Positions 45,542-56,151 are shown, counted from the stretch's first letter. The stretch is 64,000 bases of DNA from an uncultured Pirellula sp. (GCA_903892355.1 CAITIE010000108.1:1-64000); one strand, 5' to 3'. Notes: generated from the sequence alone by a model not told the origin. Numbers and translations are program-made.

Positions 45542-47230
45542 TCAGGCTGTTGCGCTGCGCGTCGAAGGGGAAGGAATTGAGTTCGGGCTGCTCTGAGGTA
45601 GCTGGGAATTGGAGTCCATCCCTGACGATGTACCCGTTGGTACTTCGAGCCTCTTGGGTGTTTTCTCCAAGGCGAAATCATCAACCATGTTTTCGATATC
45701 GGATTGCATGGTTTCGAGCAGTTCCATCAGTCGAGTCATCACGACCAACGTTTCGCCATCGCGATGCCTGCCGATAAATTCCAACCGACCGTAGACTTTG
45801 CCGGAATGGATCAATGGGAGTTTGACACTCCAACGCTCGGAATATTCCGGCATCTTGTTGCGATGCCAATCCGCGTGGAAGCCTTCGTGGAGCCATGGCA
45901 TATTCAGGTCGAGGCTCACTCGGGCTAGATTGTGCTTCTCGCAAAATTCAACCAACGTGTGCCAAACCGTTTCCCAGTTACGGTTCCCTTGCAGCTGGAC
46001 GACTTGTTGCATCGCCGATTGGTCCGCAGTGCCTTGATGGGTTACCAAACTCGAGAGGAAGGTCCAAATCTTTTTACCCAGCAGTTCCAATTCCGCGAAA
46101 CCGAAGAGTCGCGAAACGACTAGTGTCCCGATCGCGAAAATCGTCGTCGCCAGCGAAATCAAGTCCGACCTCAGAAGCACGCCGGCGACTGCACCGCCAG
46201 CGGTGATCATCGATAGCAAAGTAATGACGCCGACCAAGGCGCGATTGCGGATTCCGTGTCGCATTAGGTTATGGTGCAAATGCCCACGGTCGACGGTGAA
46301 CACACTTCGTCCAGTCAGTTTGCGGCGAAGGATAGCCATCGATGAATCGAATAAGGGAATCGACATCAAAACCAATGGAGTTGTCAACGACATCGATGAA
46401 TTATTGGTGAACCAAGATCGCATGGTTAGGACGCCGAGGATCAGCCCGATAAGCATGCTGCCCGAGTCACCCAAAAACACTTTTGCCGGGGGCAAGTTGA
46501 AGAACAAAAATCCGAGTAACGCACCCGCCATCGCACCAGCGATGATCGCTTCGACAGTGTTCCCCGTATAGGCGCTGATGGCTGAAACTGCGGCGAAAGC
46601 GATCCATCCGACTGAGGAGCAAAGTCCATCGGCACCGTCGATCAAGTTGATGGAATTGATGCACAGCAGAAGCCAAACCAACGTCGCTGGCCAAGCGATT
46701 AAACCCAATTCGAAGGAGTAGCCGAAGATTTGAACACTGGTTATCGAAAACCCAAATGCGATAATAGACAGGCAAATCAGGATCTGCCCGGCCAGTTTCT
46801 GCCGCCCTCGAAGGCCAAAACGGTCGTCGAGCAAACCTAAACCGACGATCGCAATCGAACCAATCCCAAGCGAGATGGCTTGGTACGAATCCTTGTACAA
46901 GTGATTGGTTAATTCAGGGAAGACGACCAACGCCAAGATGACGCTGAAAAGCATGCTGAATAGCACCGATAATCCGCCGCACAAGGCAATCGGTTCTTTG
47001 TGGAGTTTTCGATGGTTGTCTGGGTAGTCAACCAAGCCGAGGCGGATCGCTACCCAACGCGCAAAGGGCGTGGTTAGCAATGAAATGCCTAAGCCGACTG
47101 CGAGTGCTACCAGAGGGAATGTCAAGGTGTTGAACATCTCGATGTTTGGGGCGTGGCCGAATCGGAACTTCTCTATCCAGGCAACGTCTGGACCAGCCAA
47201 CTCCCTCATGGTCTTCGCAATCCAATCCAT
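45542..47230 (-). CDS. WecA/MraY-like glycosyl-1-phosphate transferase with C-terminal extension
   Basis: Transfers a sugar-1-phosphate to undecaprenyl phosphate to start a surface-glycan chain. The 562-residue protein has about 11 hydrophobic segments in its first 380 residues, the Asp-rich motif DDRFGLRG, NLIDGADGLCS and the basic loop HHNLMRHG typical of the WecA/TagO family. Normal members are 320-370 residues; here a soluble cytoplasmic tail of about 180 residues follows. It shows WETVWHTLVEFCEKH and GKVYGRLEFIGRHRDGET, like the sensory tail of some planctomycete and other bacterial homologs. It ends convergently with the YciI gene. Confidence 0.87.
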   Translation of the reverse strand: MDWIAKTMRELAGPDVAWIEKFRFGHAPNIEMFNTLTFPLVALAVGLGISLLTTPFARWVAIRLGLVDYPDNHRKLHKEPIALCGGLSVLFSMLFSVILALVVFPELTNHLYKDSYQAISLGIGSIAIVGLGLLDDRFGLRGRQKLAGQILICLSIIAFGFSITSVQIFGYSFELGLIAWPATLVWLLLCINSINLIDGADGLCSSVGWIAFAAVSAISAYTGNTVEAIIAGAMAGALLGFLFFNLPPAKVFLGDSGSMLIGLILGVLTMRSWFTNNSSMSLTTPLVLMSIPLFDSSMAILRRKLTGRSVFTVDRGHLHHNLMRHGIRNRALVGVITLLSMITAGGAVAGVLLRSDLISLATTIFAIGTLVVSRLFGFAELELLGKKIWTFLSSLVTHQGTADQSAMQQVVQLQGNRNWETVWHTLVEFCEKHNLARVSLDLNMPWLHEGFHADWHRNKMPEYSERWSVKLPLIHSGKVYGRLEFIGRHRDGETLVVMTRLMELLETMQSDIENMVDDFALEKTPKRLEVPTGTSSGMDSNSQLPQSSPNSIPSPSTRSATA

Positions 47231-47512
47231 TGTCTAGATCCGGAATCGCGAAGTCTTGGAGAAACTTTTTGCGACCGTTAAAGGGTGAACCTACAATTGG
47301 AAAAGTCGTCAACGGAGCCACGTTCCTGGGTGGTACGATCCTCACAATCGGTACCCTCGACGCAGGTTGTGCCGATCCGCTAAATTACCCCCTCCACTTC
47401 GCAGGAAGTGGCCCTCGTTTTCTCCCGCATCCCCAGGGATCTCTCCATGGATTCAAACTGCATCCGCAGGCATATCACCGAGAAAAACTACTTAGGCAAC
47501 CAAGGTTGTCGC

Positions 47513-49927
47513 ATGCCGTGGAGGGGGGCAAGCCATCTATTTCACGCAGTCGGCGCCCGAGTTCCCAAAGCGTGCCATGTCGTTTCACGCCGCTGGCTTG
47601 CCGTTTGGTGCTGGCGGTTGCTTGTCGTTGTGTTGGCGGGCGTGGATCCAAGCATGGGGTATTCCCAAGTCCCATCGCGGCCAGCGGCGACGAAGCTTCG
47701 ATTGCAGCCGCATTGGATCGATGACAGCGCATTTTGGTACTCGGTGGAGACTGAGCCGAAGCGGTTGGAATATGTGCTGGTCGATGCAGCGGCAAAGACC
47801 ATTTTTCGAGCCGATTCGATCGAGGCGATCGAGGAAAAACTCGGGCGTTCGGTTCTCAAAACCTCCGGACCAGCCCGCGTGGAACCGTCAGAAACGTTGC
47901 TCGACGAACGGATCGATATCCAAATTCGAAACGACACCCAGGAAACCGTGCTGCTGTATTGGATGGACTTCGAGGGCCGACCGCAACCGTATGGAAACTT
48001 GGAACCGGGTGAATCGAAGTCTCAATCAACTTTTCGAGGGCATTCGTGGCTGGCGACCCAATCGGACCGAAAGCCATTATGGACTGCGCGTGTTGCGACG
48101 GCGGGCGAAGTGCTATCGATTCGTTCGATGGAGATTCAGTCGTCGCAGATTTTTGATCGACGTGGGCGTGGTCGTCGGCGCGATTCCTCCGCAAATACTC
48201 TGCCAACCAATGTTGCATGGCAGGTGAAGCGGGAGGGAGGAAATCTCCGATTCGAGACCGCGGATGGCGAAGTTGTTTTCGATTCGGCCAAGGTGGAAGC
48301 ATGCGTTGGGAGCGATGGCTGCCGTTACGACCAAGCCATCGTGTGGTCACCCAATCAGCGGTATGCATTCACGTTGCAAATGCGACAAGGGGACCATCGC
48401 GAGGTTACGCTGGTCGAGTCGTCGCCGCGCGATCAATTGCAACCGCGATTGAAAAAGATTCGTTATGACAAGCCTGGAGACAACCTAGACCAACCGATCC
48501 CTCGTCTTTTCGACATGGAGACCAAGCAGTTCGTCCCGCTCGACGATTCCATGTTCCCAAACCCTTGGTCGATCGAAGAGGTGCGATGGGATGCGGACAG
48601 TTCTAGAGTCACATTCATCTACAATCAGCGAGGTCATCAGGTTATCCGTTGGATTTCAATCGCACCCGAAACGGGAGAAACTCGCGTTCTGATCGATGAC
48701 TCGAGTCCAACCTACATCGACTACGCCGCGAAAGCTTACCGGGAATTCCTGGACGATTCCAAAGAAGTTCTCTGGGGCAGTGAGCGGAGCGGTTGGTACC
48801 ACCTTTACCGTTTTAATGCCAAAACTGGAGAACTGCTAAACGCGATCACCCAAGGCGACTGGGTGGTTCGATCGATCGAAAATGTGGATCGCGAGAAACG
48901 GCAAATTTGGTTTTATGCGGGTGGAATCGACCCTGACCAAGACCCCTACTATCGGCATTTATGCCGTGTCGATTTTGACGGTGGGAATCTGGTGCGGATG
49001 ACTCGAGGGGACGGTGACCATCAAGTAAGCTACTCGCCGACACGAAAATGGTTGATCGATACGTATTCACGTGTTGATATGCCACCTGTGCACGAACTGC
49101 GTTCTGCTGAGAGCGGGGAAATGGTGTTGGATCTCGAGCGGTCCAGCAGTGAAGGGCTTTGGGTTGGATCCGATCGGCCTGAGCGGTTCGTCGCCAAAGG
49201 ACGGGATGGACTTACCGATATTTATGGAATCATCATACGGCCAAGCAAAATGGAGCCTGGCAAAAAGTATCCGGTGATCGAGGATATCTACGCGGGACCA
49301 CAAGACTCCTTTGTTCCCAAAGCGTACTCAGGGCTCACGGAATACCATGCATTGGCCGAAAAAGGCTTCATCGTGGTGAAGATCGATGGGATGGGGACAT
49401 CGAATCGCAGCAAAGCCTTTCATGATGTCAGTTACCGTAAGTTGGCCGATGGGGGCTTTCCAGATCGCAAGCTCTGGATGCAGAGCGCGGCGGCCAAATA
49501 TCCCGAGATTGATATCGATCACGTTGGGATCTATGGCGGATCCGCAGGTGGTCAAAATGCCCTAGCGGCCCTTCTATTCCACGGAGACTTTTACGATGCG
49601 GCAGTTGCGGATTGCGGTTGCCACGACAATCGCATGGATAAAGTTTGGTGGAATGAACTGTACATGGGATGGCCGATAGGACCGCATTACGAGGAAAACT
49701 CCAACGTAGTTAACGCAAACCGATTGCAAGGGAAACTAATGTTGGTGGTCGGGGAACTCGACACCAACGTCGATCCCGCGTCGACCATGCAAGTCGTCGA
49801 CGCACTGATTCGTGCGGACAAGGATTTCGATTTGATCTATGTTCCAGGTGGTGGGCACGGGATTGGGTCGTCTGCCTACTGCAAACGTCGCCGCGATGAC
49901 TTTTTTATCGAGCATCTTCAGAAGTGA
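47513..49927 (+). CDS. Prolyl oligopeptidase / dipeptidyl-peptidase IV-like S9 peptidase
   Basis: Serine peptidase of 804 residues. A signal segment (WCWRLLVVVLAGV, about residues 30-45) precedes a beta-propeller domain rich in WSPNQRYAF- and YSPTRKW-type blades, followed by the alpha/beta hydrolase domain. The catalytic triad is S677 (YGGSAGGQN), D750 (VGELDTNVDP) and H782 (GGGHGIG). The frame extends back to a GTG at 47408 and an ATG at 47447; the ATG at 47513 gives a more usual signal length. It is divergent from the WecA-like gene with about 280 bp between. Confidence 0.88.
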   Translation: MPWRGASHLFHAVGARVPKACHVVSRRWLAVWCWRLLVVVLAGVDPSMGYSQVPSRPAATKLRLQPHWIDDSAFWYSVETEPKRLEYVLVDAAAKTIFRADSIEAIEEKLGRSVLKTSGPARVEPSETLLDERIDIQIRNDTQETVLLYWMDFEGRPQPYGNLEPGESKSQSTFRGHSWLATQSDRKPLWTARVATAGEVLSIRSMEIQSSQIFDRRGRGRRRDSSANTLPTNVAWQVKREGGNLRFETADGEVVFDSAKVEACVGSDGCRYDQAIVWSPNQRYAFTLQMRQGDHREVTLVESSPRDQLQPRLKKIRYDKPGDNLDQPIPRLFDMETKQFVPLDDSMFPNPWSIEEVRWDADSSRVTFIYNQRGHQVIRWISIAPETGETRVLIDDSSPTYIDYAAKAYREFLDDSKEVLWGSERSGWYHLYRFNAKTGELLNAITQGDWVVRSIENVDREKRQIWFYAGGIDPDQDPYYRHLCRVDFDGGNLVRMTRGDGDHQVSYSPTRKWLIDTYSRVDMPPVHELRSAESGEMVLDLERSSSEGLWVGSDRPERFVAKGRDGLTDIYGIIIRPSKMEPGKKYPVIEDIYAGPQDSFVPKAYSGLTEYHALAEKGFIVVKIDGMGTSNRSKAFHDVSYRKLADGGFPDRKLWMQSAAAKYPEIDIDHVGIYGGSAGGQNALAALLFHGDFYDAAVADCGCHDNRMDKVWWNELYMGWPIGPHYEENSNVVNANRLQGKLMLVVGELDTNVDPASTMQVVDALIRADKDFDLIYVPGGGHGIGSSAYCKRRRDDFFIEHLQK

Positions 49928-49979
49928 TCGCCCCAAGACCGGCGGACACGAACGCCAGTACGGCCCAGTGATCTTCTAG

Positions 49980-50021
49980 CCCAACCGTACGGCTAGCCAG
50001 CCCAAACGCACGGCTAGCCAG
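49980..50021. repeat. 21-bp direct repeat between convergent genes
   Basis: Two copies of cccaaccgtacggctagccag (49980-50000, 50001-50021) differ at two positions. The second copy overlaps the last codons of the TatD-family gene. Confidence 0.85.
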
Positions 50022-50829
50022 GGAGTATCGTGGGATCGAAGTTTTTGCTCTGGGAAAAGAATTGGCGAGGATTCTCATAAACCACACGACGAATCAGCTC
50101 CCTGCTGTGGCCTCGACGCTTGAGTTCCATGATCAAGTCGGGGATGGCGGTGGGTTTGCTGGGGCCCCAATCACCTGCGGAATTTGCCATCAACCGTTCC
50201 GGGCCGTACTTCTCGATCATGTCGGCCGCTCGCTGAGGGGTGCATTTGGTAACCGGATAGAGGGTCATTCCTGCCCAAAATCCATTTTCGAGGACCGTTT
50301 CGATGGTGTGCTCTTCGACGTGGTCGACCAGCACGCGTGAGCGATTGATACGGGAGTCTCCCATCAGCATATCGAGGATCATACGCGTTCCTTGGAATTT
50401 GTCCTCGAGGTGCGGGGTATGGATCAGGATTTGTTGATCGTATTGGACTGCGAGTTCAAGGTGTTCGAGAAAGATCGTTGATTCGTTCTTCGTGTTTTTA
50501 TTGAGACCGATTTCACCGATACCGAGAACATTTTTTGACGAGAGAAACTCGGGGATCATGGCGATGACTTCGCGGGACAGCGATACATTTTCCGCTTCCT
50601 TGGCGTTGATGCATAACCATGTGAAATGCCGAATACCGTACTGGGCGGCTCGCTTGGGTTCGAACTCGGTGAGTTGACGGAAGTAGTCTCGAAAACTTTC
50701 TACGCTTCCCCGGTCGAAGCCAGCCCAGAAGGCAGGTTCGCTCATCGCGACACACCCCATGCGGGCTAGTGTTTCGTAGTCATCGGTGGTGCGTGACACC
50801 ATGTGGATATGTGGATCAATGTAGTCCAT
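50014..50829 (-). CDS. TatD-family metal-dependent hydrolase
   Basis: TIM-barrel hydrolase of 271 residues of the amidohydrolase superfamily. Metal ligands are in the start motif DPHIHM and in GIGEIGLN, LIHTPH and LVDHVEEHT, with an Asp near NSAGDWG. Relatives are TatD nucleases and EboB-type proteins, and the reaction here is unknown. It overlaps the 90-residue gene by 14 bases, which in turn overlaps thrS. Confidence 0.85.
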   Translation of the reverse strand: MDYIDPHIHMVSRTTDDYETLARMGCVAMSEPAFWAGFDRGSVESFRDYFRQLTEFEPKRAAQYGIRHFTWLCINAKEAENVSLSREVIAMIPEFLSSKNVLGIGEIGLNKNTKNESTIFLEHLELAVQYDQQILIHTPHLEDKFQGTRMILDMLMGDSRINRSRVLVDHVEEHTIETVLENGFWAGMTLYPVTKCTPQRAADMIEKYGPERLMANSAGDWGPSKPTAIPDLIMELKRRGHSRELIRRVVYENPRQFFSQSKNFDPTILPG

Positions 50830-51088
50830 ACGTTTTTCGCCAATCTGGATCGTATTGTCGGCTCATCAGCAATTGCACGCGTCGGGCTTTGTCGAACTCA
50901 TCATCGCACAGGATTTTTAAGCATTGGCCGAGGAGTTGCATCTGCGCTGCGTTCTCGATGGAACCGGGAGCCCGTTCGAGGCGGTCTAGGATCGCTGCGA
51001 GATCTAGGATTTTCGAGCGAGCAGAGAGGAATTCCTCGGCCAGGACTTTCTCGGCCGTGCGTTGAACTGCGTTCGGATCAATACTCAT
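50816..51088 (-). CDS. Small conserved-looking hypothetical protein
   Basis: Protein of 90 residues with no recognised domain. It is largely helical and charged ([25 protein letters not shown]), ends in [14 protein letters not shown] and has no membrane segment. It overlaps the thrS end by 11 bases and the TatD gene by 14, so it belongs to the same transcript and its translation is probably coupled. Confidence 0.7.
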   Translation of the reverse strand: MSIDPNAVQRTAEKVLAEEFLSARSKILDLAAILDRLERAPGSIENAAQMQLLGQCLKILCDDEFDKARRVQLLMSRQYDPDWRKTYGLH

Positions 51089-53267
51089 GGCTGGTGGTTT
51101 CCGAGGGAATCTCAGGTTCTGAGGTTTTGCGTTCGACGGTTTGGCGAAGCCGCCGCTGTGCGACTTCTTCGGAAAGCCTCTTGATCACTTCATCCACCGG
51201 CATGGTTCCTAGCTCGCCAGCGATCCGATCTCGAAGTGCAATGGATTGCGTTTCCGCTTCTTTAGGGCCGATAACGGCCATGTACGGAATCAATTCTAAT
51301 TGCGCATCCCGAATTTTGGCTTGAACTTTTGCACCGCGAAGGTCGGTAGTTACCCGAAACCCTGCGTCGGTGAATTTGCGTTCGAGTTCCATCGCATATT
51401 CGTTGGTTTTTTCGCTCAACGGGCAAATTCGGATCTGCTCAGGAGCCAGCCACATGGGGAATGCACCCGCAAAGTGTTCGGTCAGCATACCGACGAAACG
51501 CTCCATGGAGCCGAATGGAGCTCGATGGATCATCACCGGTCGGTGCGCTTTGTTGTCTGCACCGGTGTACTCCAGCTGGAATCGCTCGGGAAGATTGTAA
51601 TCGAGCTGAACCGTGCCTAGCTGCCATTGGCGACCGATGCAATCCCGCACCATAAAGTCCGCCTTGGGACCATAGAATGCAGCTTCACCTTCCGCCGCGG
51701 TGAAGTTGAGCCCTGATTCCTCGAGGACCCGGCGGAGCGCCGCTTCGGCCTTTTGCCAATTTTCCTCGCTCCCTACATACTTGTCGCTCTTGGGATCCCG
51801 CAGCGATAGTTGGACACGGTAGTCCTCAAGTCCGACCGATTCCAAAACAAACCTAGTCAACTCGATCGTATTCCGGAACTCCTGCTCGACTTGGTCGGCT
51901 GTACAAAAGATATGCGCGTCGTCTTGCGTCAACCCGCGGACTCTCAGCATTCCGTTAAGCTCCCCAGTTTGCTCGTAACGGTACACTGTCCCGAACTCGA
52001 AAAGTCGCAGCGGAAGGTTTCGATAGGATCGGGGCTGGGCTTTGAAAATCTGCGCATGGTGAGGGCAGTTCATCGGTTTGACCAAGAACCGCTCCTGTTG
52101 GCGTTGCCAATGATCGAGGGCTTCGATCTTTTCTTCAGGCGTCTTGGCTTTGAGATAAGCCGAACTGTCGAATCCCAGGATCTCTGCTGCGTGCACGAAC
52201 GAGGTTTCTTGGGTCGAGGAAAATTTTGGATCCTCCTTCATCTTTCGGACCCAACCATCCACTAGTGCGCCTGCGTCGTGAACGAACAAGGGAGGAAATT
52301 GGCTGTCGCGATAGTATGGAAAGTGCCCGCTGGTCTCGTAAAGTTCCACGCGCCCTAGGTGTGGGCTGTACACCGGTTCATAGCCCCGTCGGAGCATTTC
52401 GCGGCGAAGAAAATCTTCGAGCAAGCTTCGGATGCGGGCACCTTTGGGCATCCACAAGCACATGCCTTGGCCGACATCGGGGGTGATCTGGAACAAGCCG
52501 AGCTTTTTCCCGATAACCCGGTGATCCCGTTTCTTAGCCTCTTCGAGTTGATCTAAGTAGCTCTGCATGTCCTTGGGATTGAACCATGCTGTCCCGTACA
52601 GCCTCTGCAGTTGCGGGCCGTCCATATTCCCTTTCCAGTGGGAACCCGCGACACTCATCAATTTGAAAGCCTTGATGCGGCCAGCGTCTGGGATATGGGG
52701 CCCACGGCACAAGTCCACGAATTCGCCTTGGCGGTAGAACCCCAGAGACTCGTGGGAACTCAGGCCGGTTTCGATGTGTTCCACCTTGAGGGTTTGCTTC
52801 ATGTCCCGGCATAATGCCGTAGCGCTGCTGCGGTCGAGCGAGAACTGCTCAAATGGCTCGCTCTTTGCGACGATAGAAGCCATCTCGTCTTCGATCTTTT
52901 GAAAGTCTTCTTCGGATAGCTTGTGGTCGAGATGAAAATCGTAATAAAAGCCATTGGCGATGGTGGGGCCGAACGCTAGTGAAACATTCGGGTACAGCCT
53001 CATGACCGCCCTGGCCATCACGTGGGCGCACGAGTGCCGGAGTACATCGAGGGATTCGGGATCTCGGTCGGTGAGCAACCTCAGCGGGATGGGGCCGTTG
53101 CCTGCGAACGGTTTCAAGCTTCGGTTGGCATCGATGACGGTATCGCCGACTTTGGCGGCAACGACCGCTTTGGCCAACCGCGAACCAATCGAGTTCGCGA
53201 CACTGAGGGGGGTAGCATCCTCGGGATGGGAGACCACAGTCCCGTCCGGCAACAAGATTTCCAGCAT
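51078..53267 (-). CDS. thrS: Threonyl-tRNA synthetase
   Basis: Charges tRNA-Thr. The 729-residue protein has the full bacterial plan: TGS domain (1-65), editing domain with the HxxxH-type [10 protein letters not shown] near 95-105, class II catalytic core with the zinc-site motif [33 protein letters not shown], and the anticodon-binding domain at the end. AAGGAAG lies about 10 bases before the ATG. About 70-90 residues longer than E. coli ThrS, mostly at the C-terminus and in linkers. Confidence 0.97.
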   Translation of the reverse strand: MLEILLPDGTVVSHPEDATPLSVANSIGSRLAKAVVAAKVGDTVIDANRSLKPFAGNGPIPLRLLTDRDPESLDVLRHSCAHVMARAVMRLYPNVSLAFGPTIANGFYYDFHLDHKLSEEDFQKIEDEMASIVAKSEPFEQFSLDRSSATALCRDMKQTLKVEHIETGLSSHESLGFYRQGEFVDLCRGPHIPDAGRIKAFKLMSVAGSHWKGNMDGPQLQRLYGTAWFNPKDMQSYLDQLEEAKKRDHRVIGKKLGLFQITPDVGQGMCLWMPKGARIRSLLEDFLRREMLRRGYEPVYSPHLGRVELYETSGHFPYYRDSQFPPLFVHDAGALVDGWVRKMKEDPKFSSTQETSFVHAAEILGFDSSAYLKAKTPEEKIEALDHWQRQQERFLVKPMNCPHHAQIFKAQPRSYRNLPLRLFEFGTVYRYEQTGELNGMLRVRGLTQDDAHIFCTADQVEQEFRNTIELTRFVLESVGLEDYRVQLSLRDPKSDKYVGSEENWQKAEAALRRVLEESGLNFTAAEGEAAFYGPKADFMVRDCIGRQWQLGTVQLDYNLPERFQLEYTGADNKAHRPVMIHRAPFGSMERFVGMLTEHFAGAFPMWLAPEQIRICPLSEKTNEYAMELERKFTDAGFRVTTDLRGAKVQAKIRDAQLELIPYMAVIGPKEAETQSIALRDRIAGELGTMPVDEVIKRLSEEVAQRRLRQTVERKTSEPEIPSETTSHEY

Positions 53268-53630
53268 TTGCGTCCACTTCCTTTGAGTTCGAAATCGTCA
53301 CGACAAACGACGAATTTCTGATTCAGTTTATGGTCGCGTTAGTTGCCGCGGTTTGCAAGTAGGGGATGCGACCGCACCTGGGACACACTCGGGCAGACTT
53401 GGGTTCTCTCATCGGGGACTGGGGTAAGAAAAAATGGATCTCGACGCGACTAAATCGTTGGCCCTTGGGGGAGTTTGCCAAGCCTTCGTTGACAAGCTGT
53501 CGTTGGCCATGCGTCAATTTGGTCCTGCGACCCAGGTGACCAATGTGCTAAACTTCCGTCGAAATGGTTTCATAGAAATATTCGATGCAAATCGTGAGTG
53601 TTGAACCCGTAGAGAATTAGATTGTCTTTC
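53268..53630. other. Divergent intergenic region, thrS and ppaC
   Basis: About 360 bp between divergent starts. No T-box, tRNA, repeat or clear operator was seen. A 64-codon minus-strand frame (53323-53517) has no recognisable content and was left out. Confidence 0.45.
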
Positions 53631-55286
53631 ATGAGTATTCTTGTATTTGGCCATCGCAATCCTGACACCGATGCGATCTGTTCGGCACTCGCTTACGCGG
53701 ACTATCTCCAACAAACGCATCGGCCGGAGGCGATCGCTGCGTGTTGCGGTACCCCGAACAAGCGTACTGAATATGTCCTCAAACGGGCTCGGATAGCCCC
53801 GCCTCGTATCGTGATGGATGTTAGGCCTGAGCTATCGGACCTGTGCCAGCGCGATCCGATCACCGCATCGTATGGCGAGGTGTTTTACGAGGTTTACCAG
53901 CGCATGAAGGACCACGACATCCGCGCGATTCCGATCGTCGACTCGCAGAGCAATGTCGTCGGTGTCCTATCCCTTTTGCAGTTGATGGACCTTATTTTCA
54001 GGGATGATGCGGATCCATTGCTCACGCGGACGGTGAAGACCAGTCTGGGCAAGGTTTGCGAGATTCTCGCGGGTACGTTTCAGCACTCGCTGCGTCCGAA
54101 CCAAACGGATGAACTGCTGGTCATGGTAGGCGCGATGAGTGCCGGTGGATTTACCGAACGGATGCAGCGTTTTCCTGCGGAGCGTTTGATCGTGGTCAGC
54201 GGCGACCGTCCGACGATCCAATTGCCTGCCATCGAGCATGGCGTACGAGCTATTGTGGTAACGGGTGGGTATTCTCTCTCGTCGGGCTTGGTGGAATTGG
54301 CCAAATCTCGCGGTGTCGCAGTGATTCAGAGTCCGTACGACACTGCCACCACCACGATGCGGATCAAGTCATCCCAGTTCATCGATTCCGCAATCGATGA
54401 ATCCTTTGTCTCATTGCCGGCTAAGATGCCTGTCGACGAAGCTCGATCGAAGGTCGAGAAGTTGAACGAGTCGATCTTTCCGGTCGTCAACGATGCTGGG
54501 ATACTTTTCGGCGTGATCTCGAAATCCGATTTGGTGAATCCACCTAAGGCCAAATTGATCTTGGTGGATCACAATGAGTTGAGCCAAGCGGTCAATGGTG
54601 CTGAGGATGCGGAGATCCTCGAAGTCCTCGACCACCATCGCATCGGGGGTAGTCTCAAGTCGACGCAGCCGATTCGGTTTATCAATGAACCTGTCGGTTC
54701 GACTTGCACGTTGGTTGCCCGTCAATTCCGTGCGTCCGGGATCACTCCCAAGCCTGGGATCGCCTTGTGCATGGCTTCCGGAATCATTTCCGACACCCTT
54801 TATTTGCGATCGCCAACCACCACCGATACCGACCGCGAGATCTTGAAATGGCTCGAGGGATTGTGCGAAATCGACTTGGAGCAGTACGCCAAGGAGTTTT
54901 TCGAGATCGGGTCCGCGCTTCGCAATTGCACTCCGGCTGAGGTCGTCCGAGAGGACTGCAAGGAGTTCTCGGAGCATGGAGTTCGTTTTTCGATTTCACA
55001 GATCGAGGAGACGGGCTTTGATCTCTTTTGGGATCGCAAGGAGGATCTGCGAACGGCGCTTGAGCAACTCGCAACCAAGAATGGATTGCAATTTTCAGCC
55101 CTCTTGGTGACCGACGTGGTGAGCAACGGTTCGTTGCTGCTTCTGTCGCATGAGTCGGAAGCCTGGGACGAGATCAATTATCCGTGCCTGGATCGCAGTT
55201 TATACTCACTGCCAGACGTCGTCAGCAGGAAGAAGCAGTTGCTTCCTTTGGTGTCTCAAATTCTAGCGGCGAGCAAGAACGCTTAG
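53631..55286 (+). CDS. ppaC: Manganese-dependent family II inorganic pyrophosphatase with CBS and DRTGG domains
   Basis: Hydrolyses pyrophosphate to phosphate using Mn/Co. The 551-residue protein begins with the DHH-type motif FGHRNPDTDAICSALAYADY. Regulatory insert: CBS (about 70-125), a DRTGG domain (about 130-245) and a second CBS (about 245-300). The catalytic region resumes with VDHNE, DHHRIGG and GSTCTLV. Such CBS-DRTGG forms are known to be controlled by adenine nucleotides in other bacteria. The ATG at 53631 was chosen over a TTG at 53622. The stop overlaps the stop of the CSD gene by 4 bases, convergently. Confidence 0.93.
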   Translation: MSILVFGHRNPDTDAICSALAYADYLQQTHRPEAIAACCGTPNKRTEYVLKRARIAPPRIVMDVRPELSDLCQRDPITASYGEVFYEVYQRMKDHDIRAIPIVDSQSNVVGVLSLLQLMDLIFRDDADPLLTRTVKTSLGKVCEILAGTFQHSLRPNQTDELLVMVGAMSAGGFTERMQRFPAERLIVVSGDRPTIQLPAIEHGVRAIVVTGGYSLSSGLVELAKSRGVAVIQSPYDTATTTMRIKSSQFIDSAIDESFVSLPAKMPVDEARSKVEKLNESIFPVVNDAGILFGVISKSDLVNPPKAKLILVDHNELSQAVNGAEDAEILEVLDHHRIGGSLKSTQPIRFINEPVGSTCTLVARQFRASGITPKPGIALCMASGIISDTLYLRSPTTTDTDREILKWLEGLCEIDLEQYAKEFFEIGSALRNCTPAEVVREDCKEFSEHGVRFSISQIEETGFDLFWDRKEDLRTALEQLATKNGLQFSALLVTDVVSNGSLLLLSHESEAWDEINYPCLDRSLYSLPDVVSRKKQLLPLVSQILAASKNA

Positions 55287-55723
55287 GTCGTTTCAGGGAA
55301 GGAATCTGGAGAGGCTGACTCAGCCGATCCGTTGTTTCCCTCGAGTTCGGCCTCTACCGAATGCTCGGCCTCCACCGAATGCTCAGTGGGTTCTGAGTTT
55401 GGAGTTGCTTGGGATTTCCAGGAAGGCTTTCGGCGTCGGGCTTTCGGGTGGTGGGCTGCTCGAAACTCTGGAACAATTTCTTCTTCCAGTTTGTACGAAA
55501 GAGGCTTGGCCGGTTCCTGGACTAGGATTGCTTCGAGTTGCTGTTTGTTGATTCGGAGCAGCTCATCCAGTTCAAATTCAACGTCTTGACCGACCCAAAG
55601 TCGTTTCGGATTGATATTTTTCAGGGTGGAGAAATGAAAGAAAACGTCTTCACGGAAGTGCTCCGTCCGTATGAACCCGAACTTTCGATCTGCAACAATA
55701 GTGATGATTTGGCCGATTCGCAT
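55283..55723 (-). CDS. Cold-shock-domain protein with charged C-terminal tail
   Basis: Protein of 146 residues. The N-terminal 70 resemble a cold-shock domain: GQIITIVADRKFGFIRTE has the RNP1-like KFGFI, and EDVFFHFSTLKN the RNP2-like VFFH. The rest is a basic then acidic low-complexity tail, including the duplicated VEAEHSVEAE from an 18-bp repeat near 55340-55390. Probably an RNA-binding protein. It is 29 bp after the anti-sigma-like gene of the fatty-acid cluster and could be on its transcript. Confidence 0.8.
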   Translation of the reverse strand: MRIGQIITIVADRKFGFIRTEHFREDVFFHFSTLKNINPKRLWVGQDVEFELDELLRINKQQLEAILVQEPAKPLSYKLEEEIVPEFRAAHHPKARRRKPSWKSQATPNSEPTEHSVEAEHSVEAELEGNNGSAESASPDSFPETT

Positions 55724-55752
55724 CGCCTTATTCTAACTCGCGATCTGGGCGA

Positions 55753-56151
55753 TTACTCGGGAAAATGTCGGACTCGACCGACACTGCTCTGAAAGATTCT
55801 CTGTCGACGGGCGGAAGTGACGTTCTCAGGTTGGTCGCTCCGCAGATCCTCAAGGTTGGCTTGGCAGTAACGGCAACCGATCGATTCGAGGTGGAACTGG
55901 ATGTAGTGTGACGCGTCATCCATGGTGGCACCCAAAAGGAAACTACCGAGTTCCTCGCGCGAAGGGCAACTGAGCCGGTTGCGTCTCCAGATATCACCTA
56001 GGGTGTGGACTCCGCTATCTCGGCGGGAGATGAGTTCGGCGAGCCGAACGCGAAGTTGCGTATTATTGCGCAGCAACCCCTCAATCTCGGCCATCTTTTC
56101 TCCGGCGAGCGATTCATCGAGGTAAGCGAGCAATGCTTGATCGCTGATCAT
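55753..56151 (-). CDS. Small anti-sigma-like protein
   Basis: Protein of 132 residues. The start, SDQALLAYLDESLAGEKMAEIEGLL, matches the opening helix of planctomycete anti-sigma-like and zinc-finger proteins. Near the end lies a CRYC pair (GCRYCQANLEDLR), which with H-x-x-x nearby (HYIQFHLESIGCRYC) could bind zinc. No membrane segment. It overlaps the fabF stop by 4 bases, so it is translated with that gene. Confidence 0.7.
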   Translation of the reverse strand: MISDQALLAYLDESLAGEKMAEIEGLLRNNTQLRVRLAELISRRDSGVHTLGDIWRRNRLSCPSREELGSFLLGATMDDASHYIQFHLESIGCRYCQANLEDLRSDQPENVTSARRQRIFQSSVGRVRHFPE

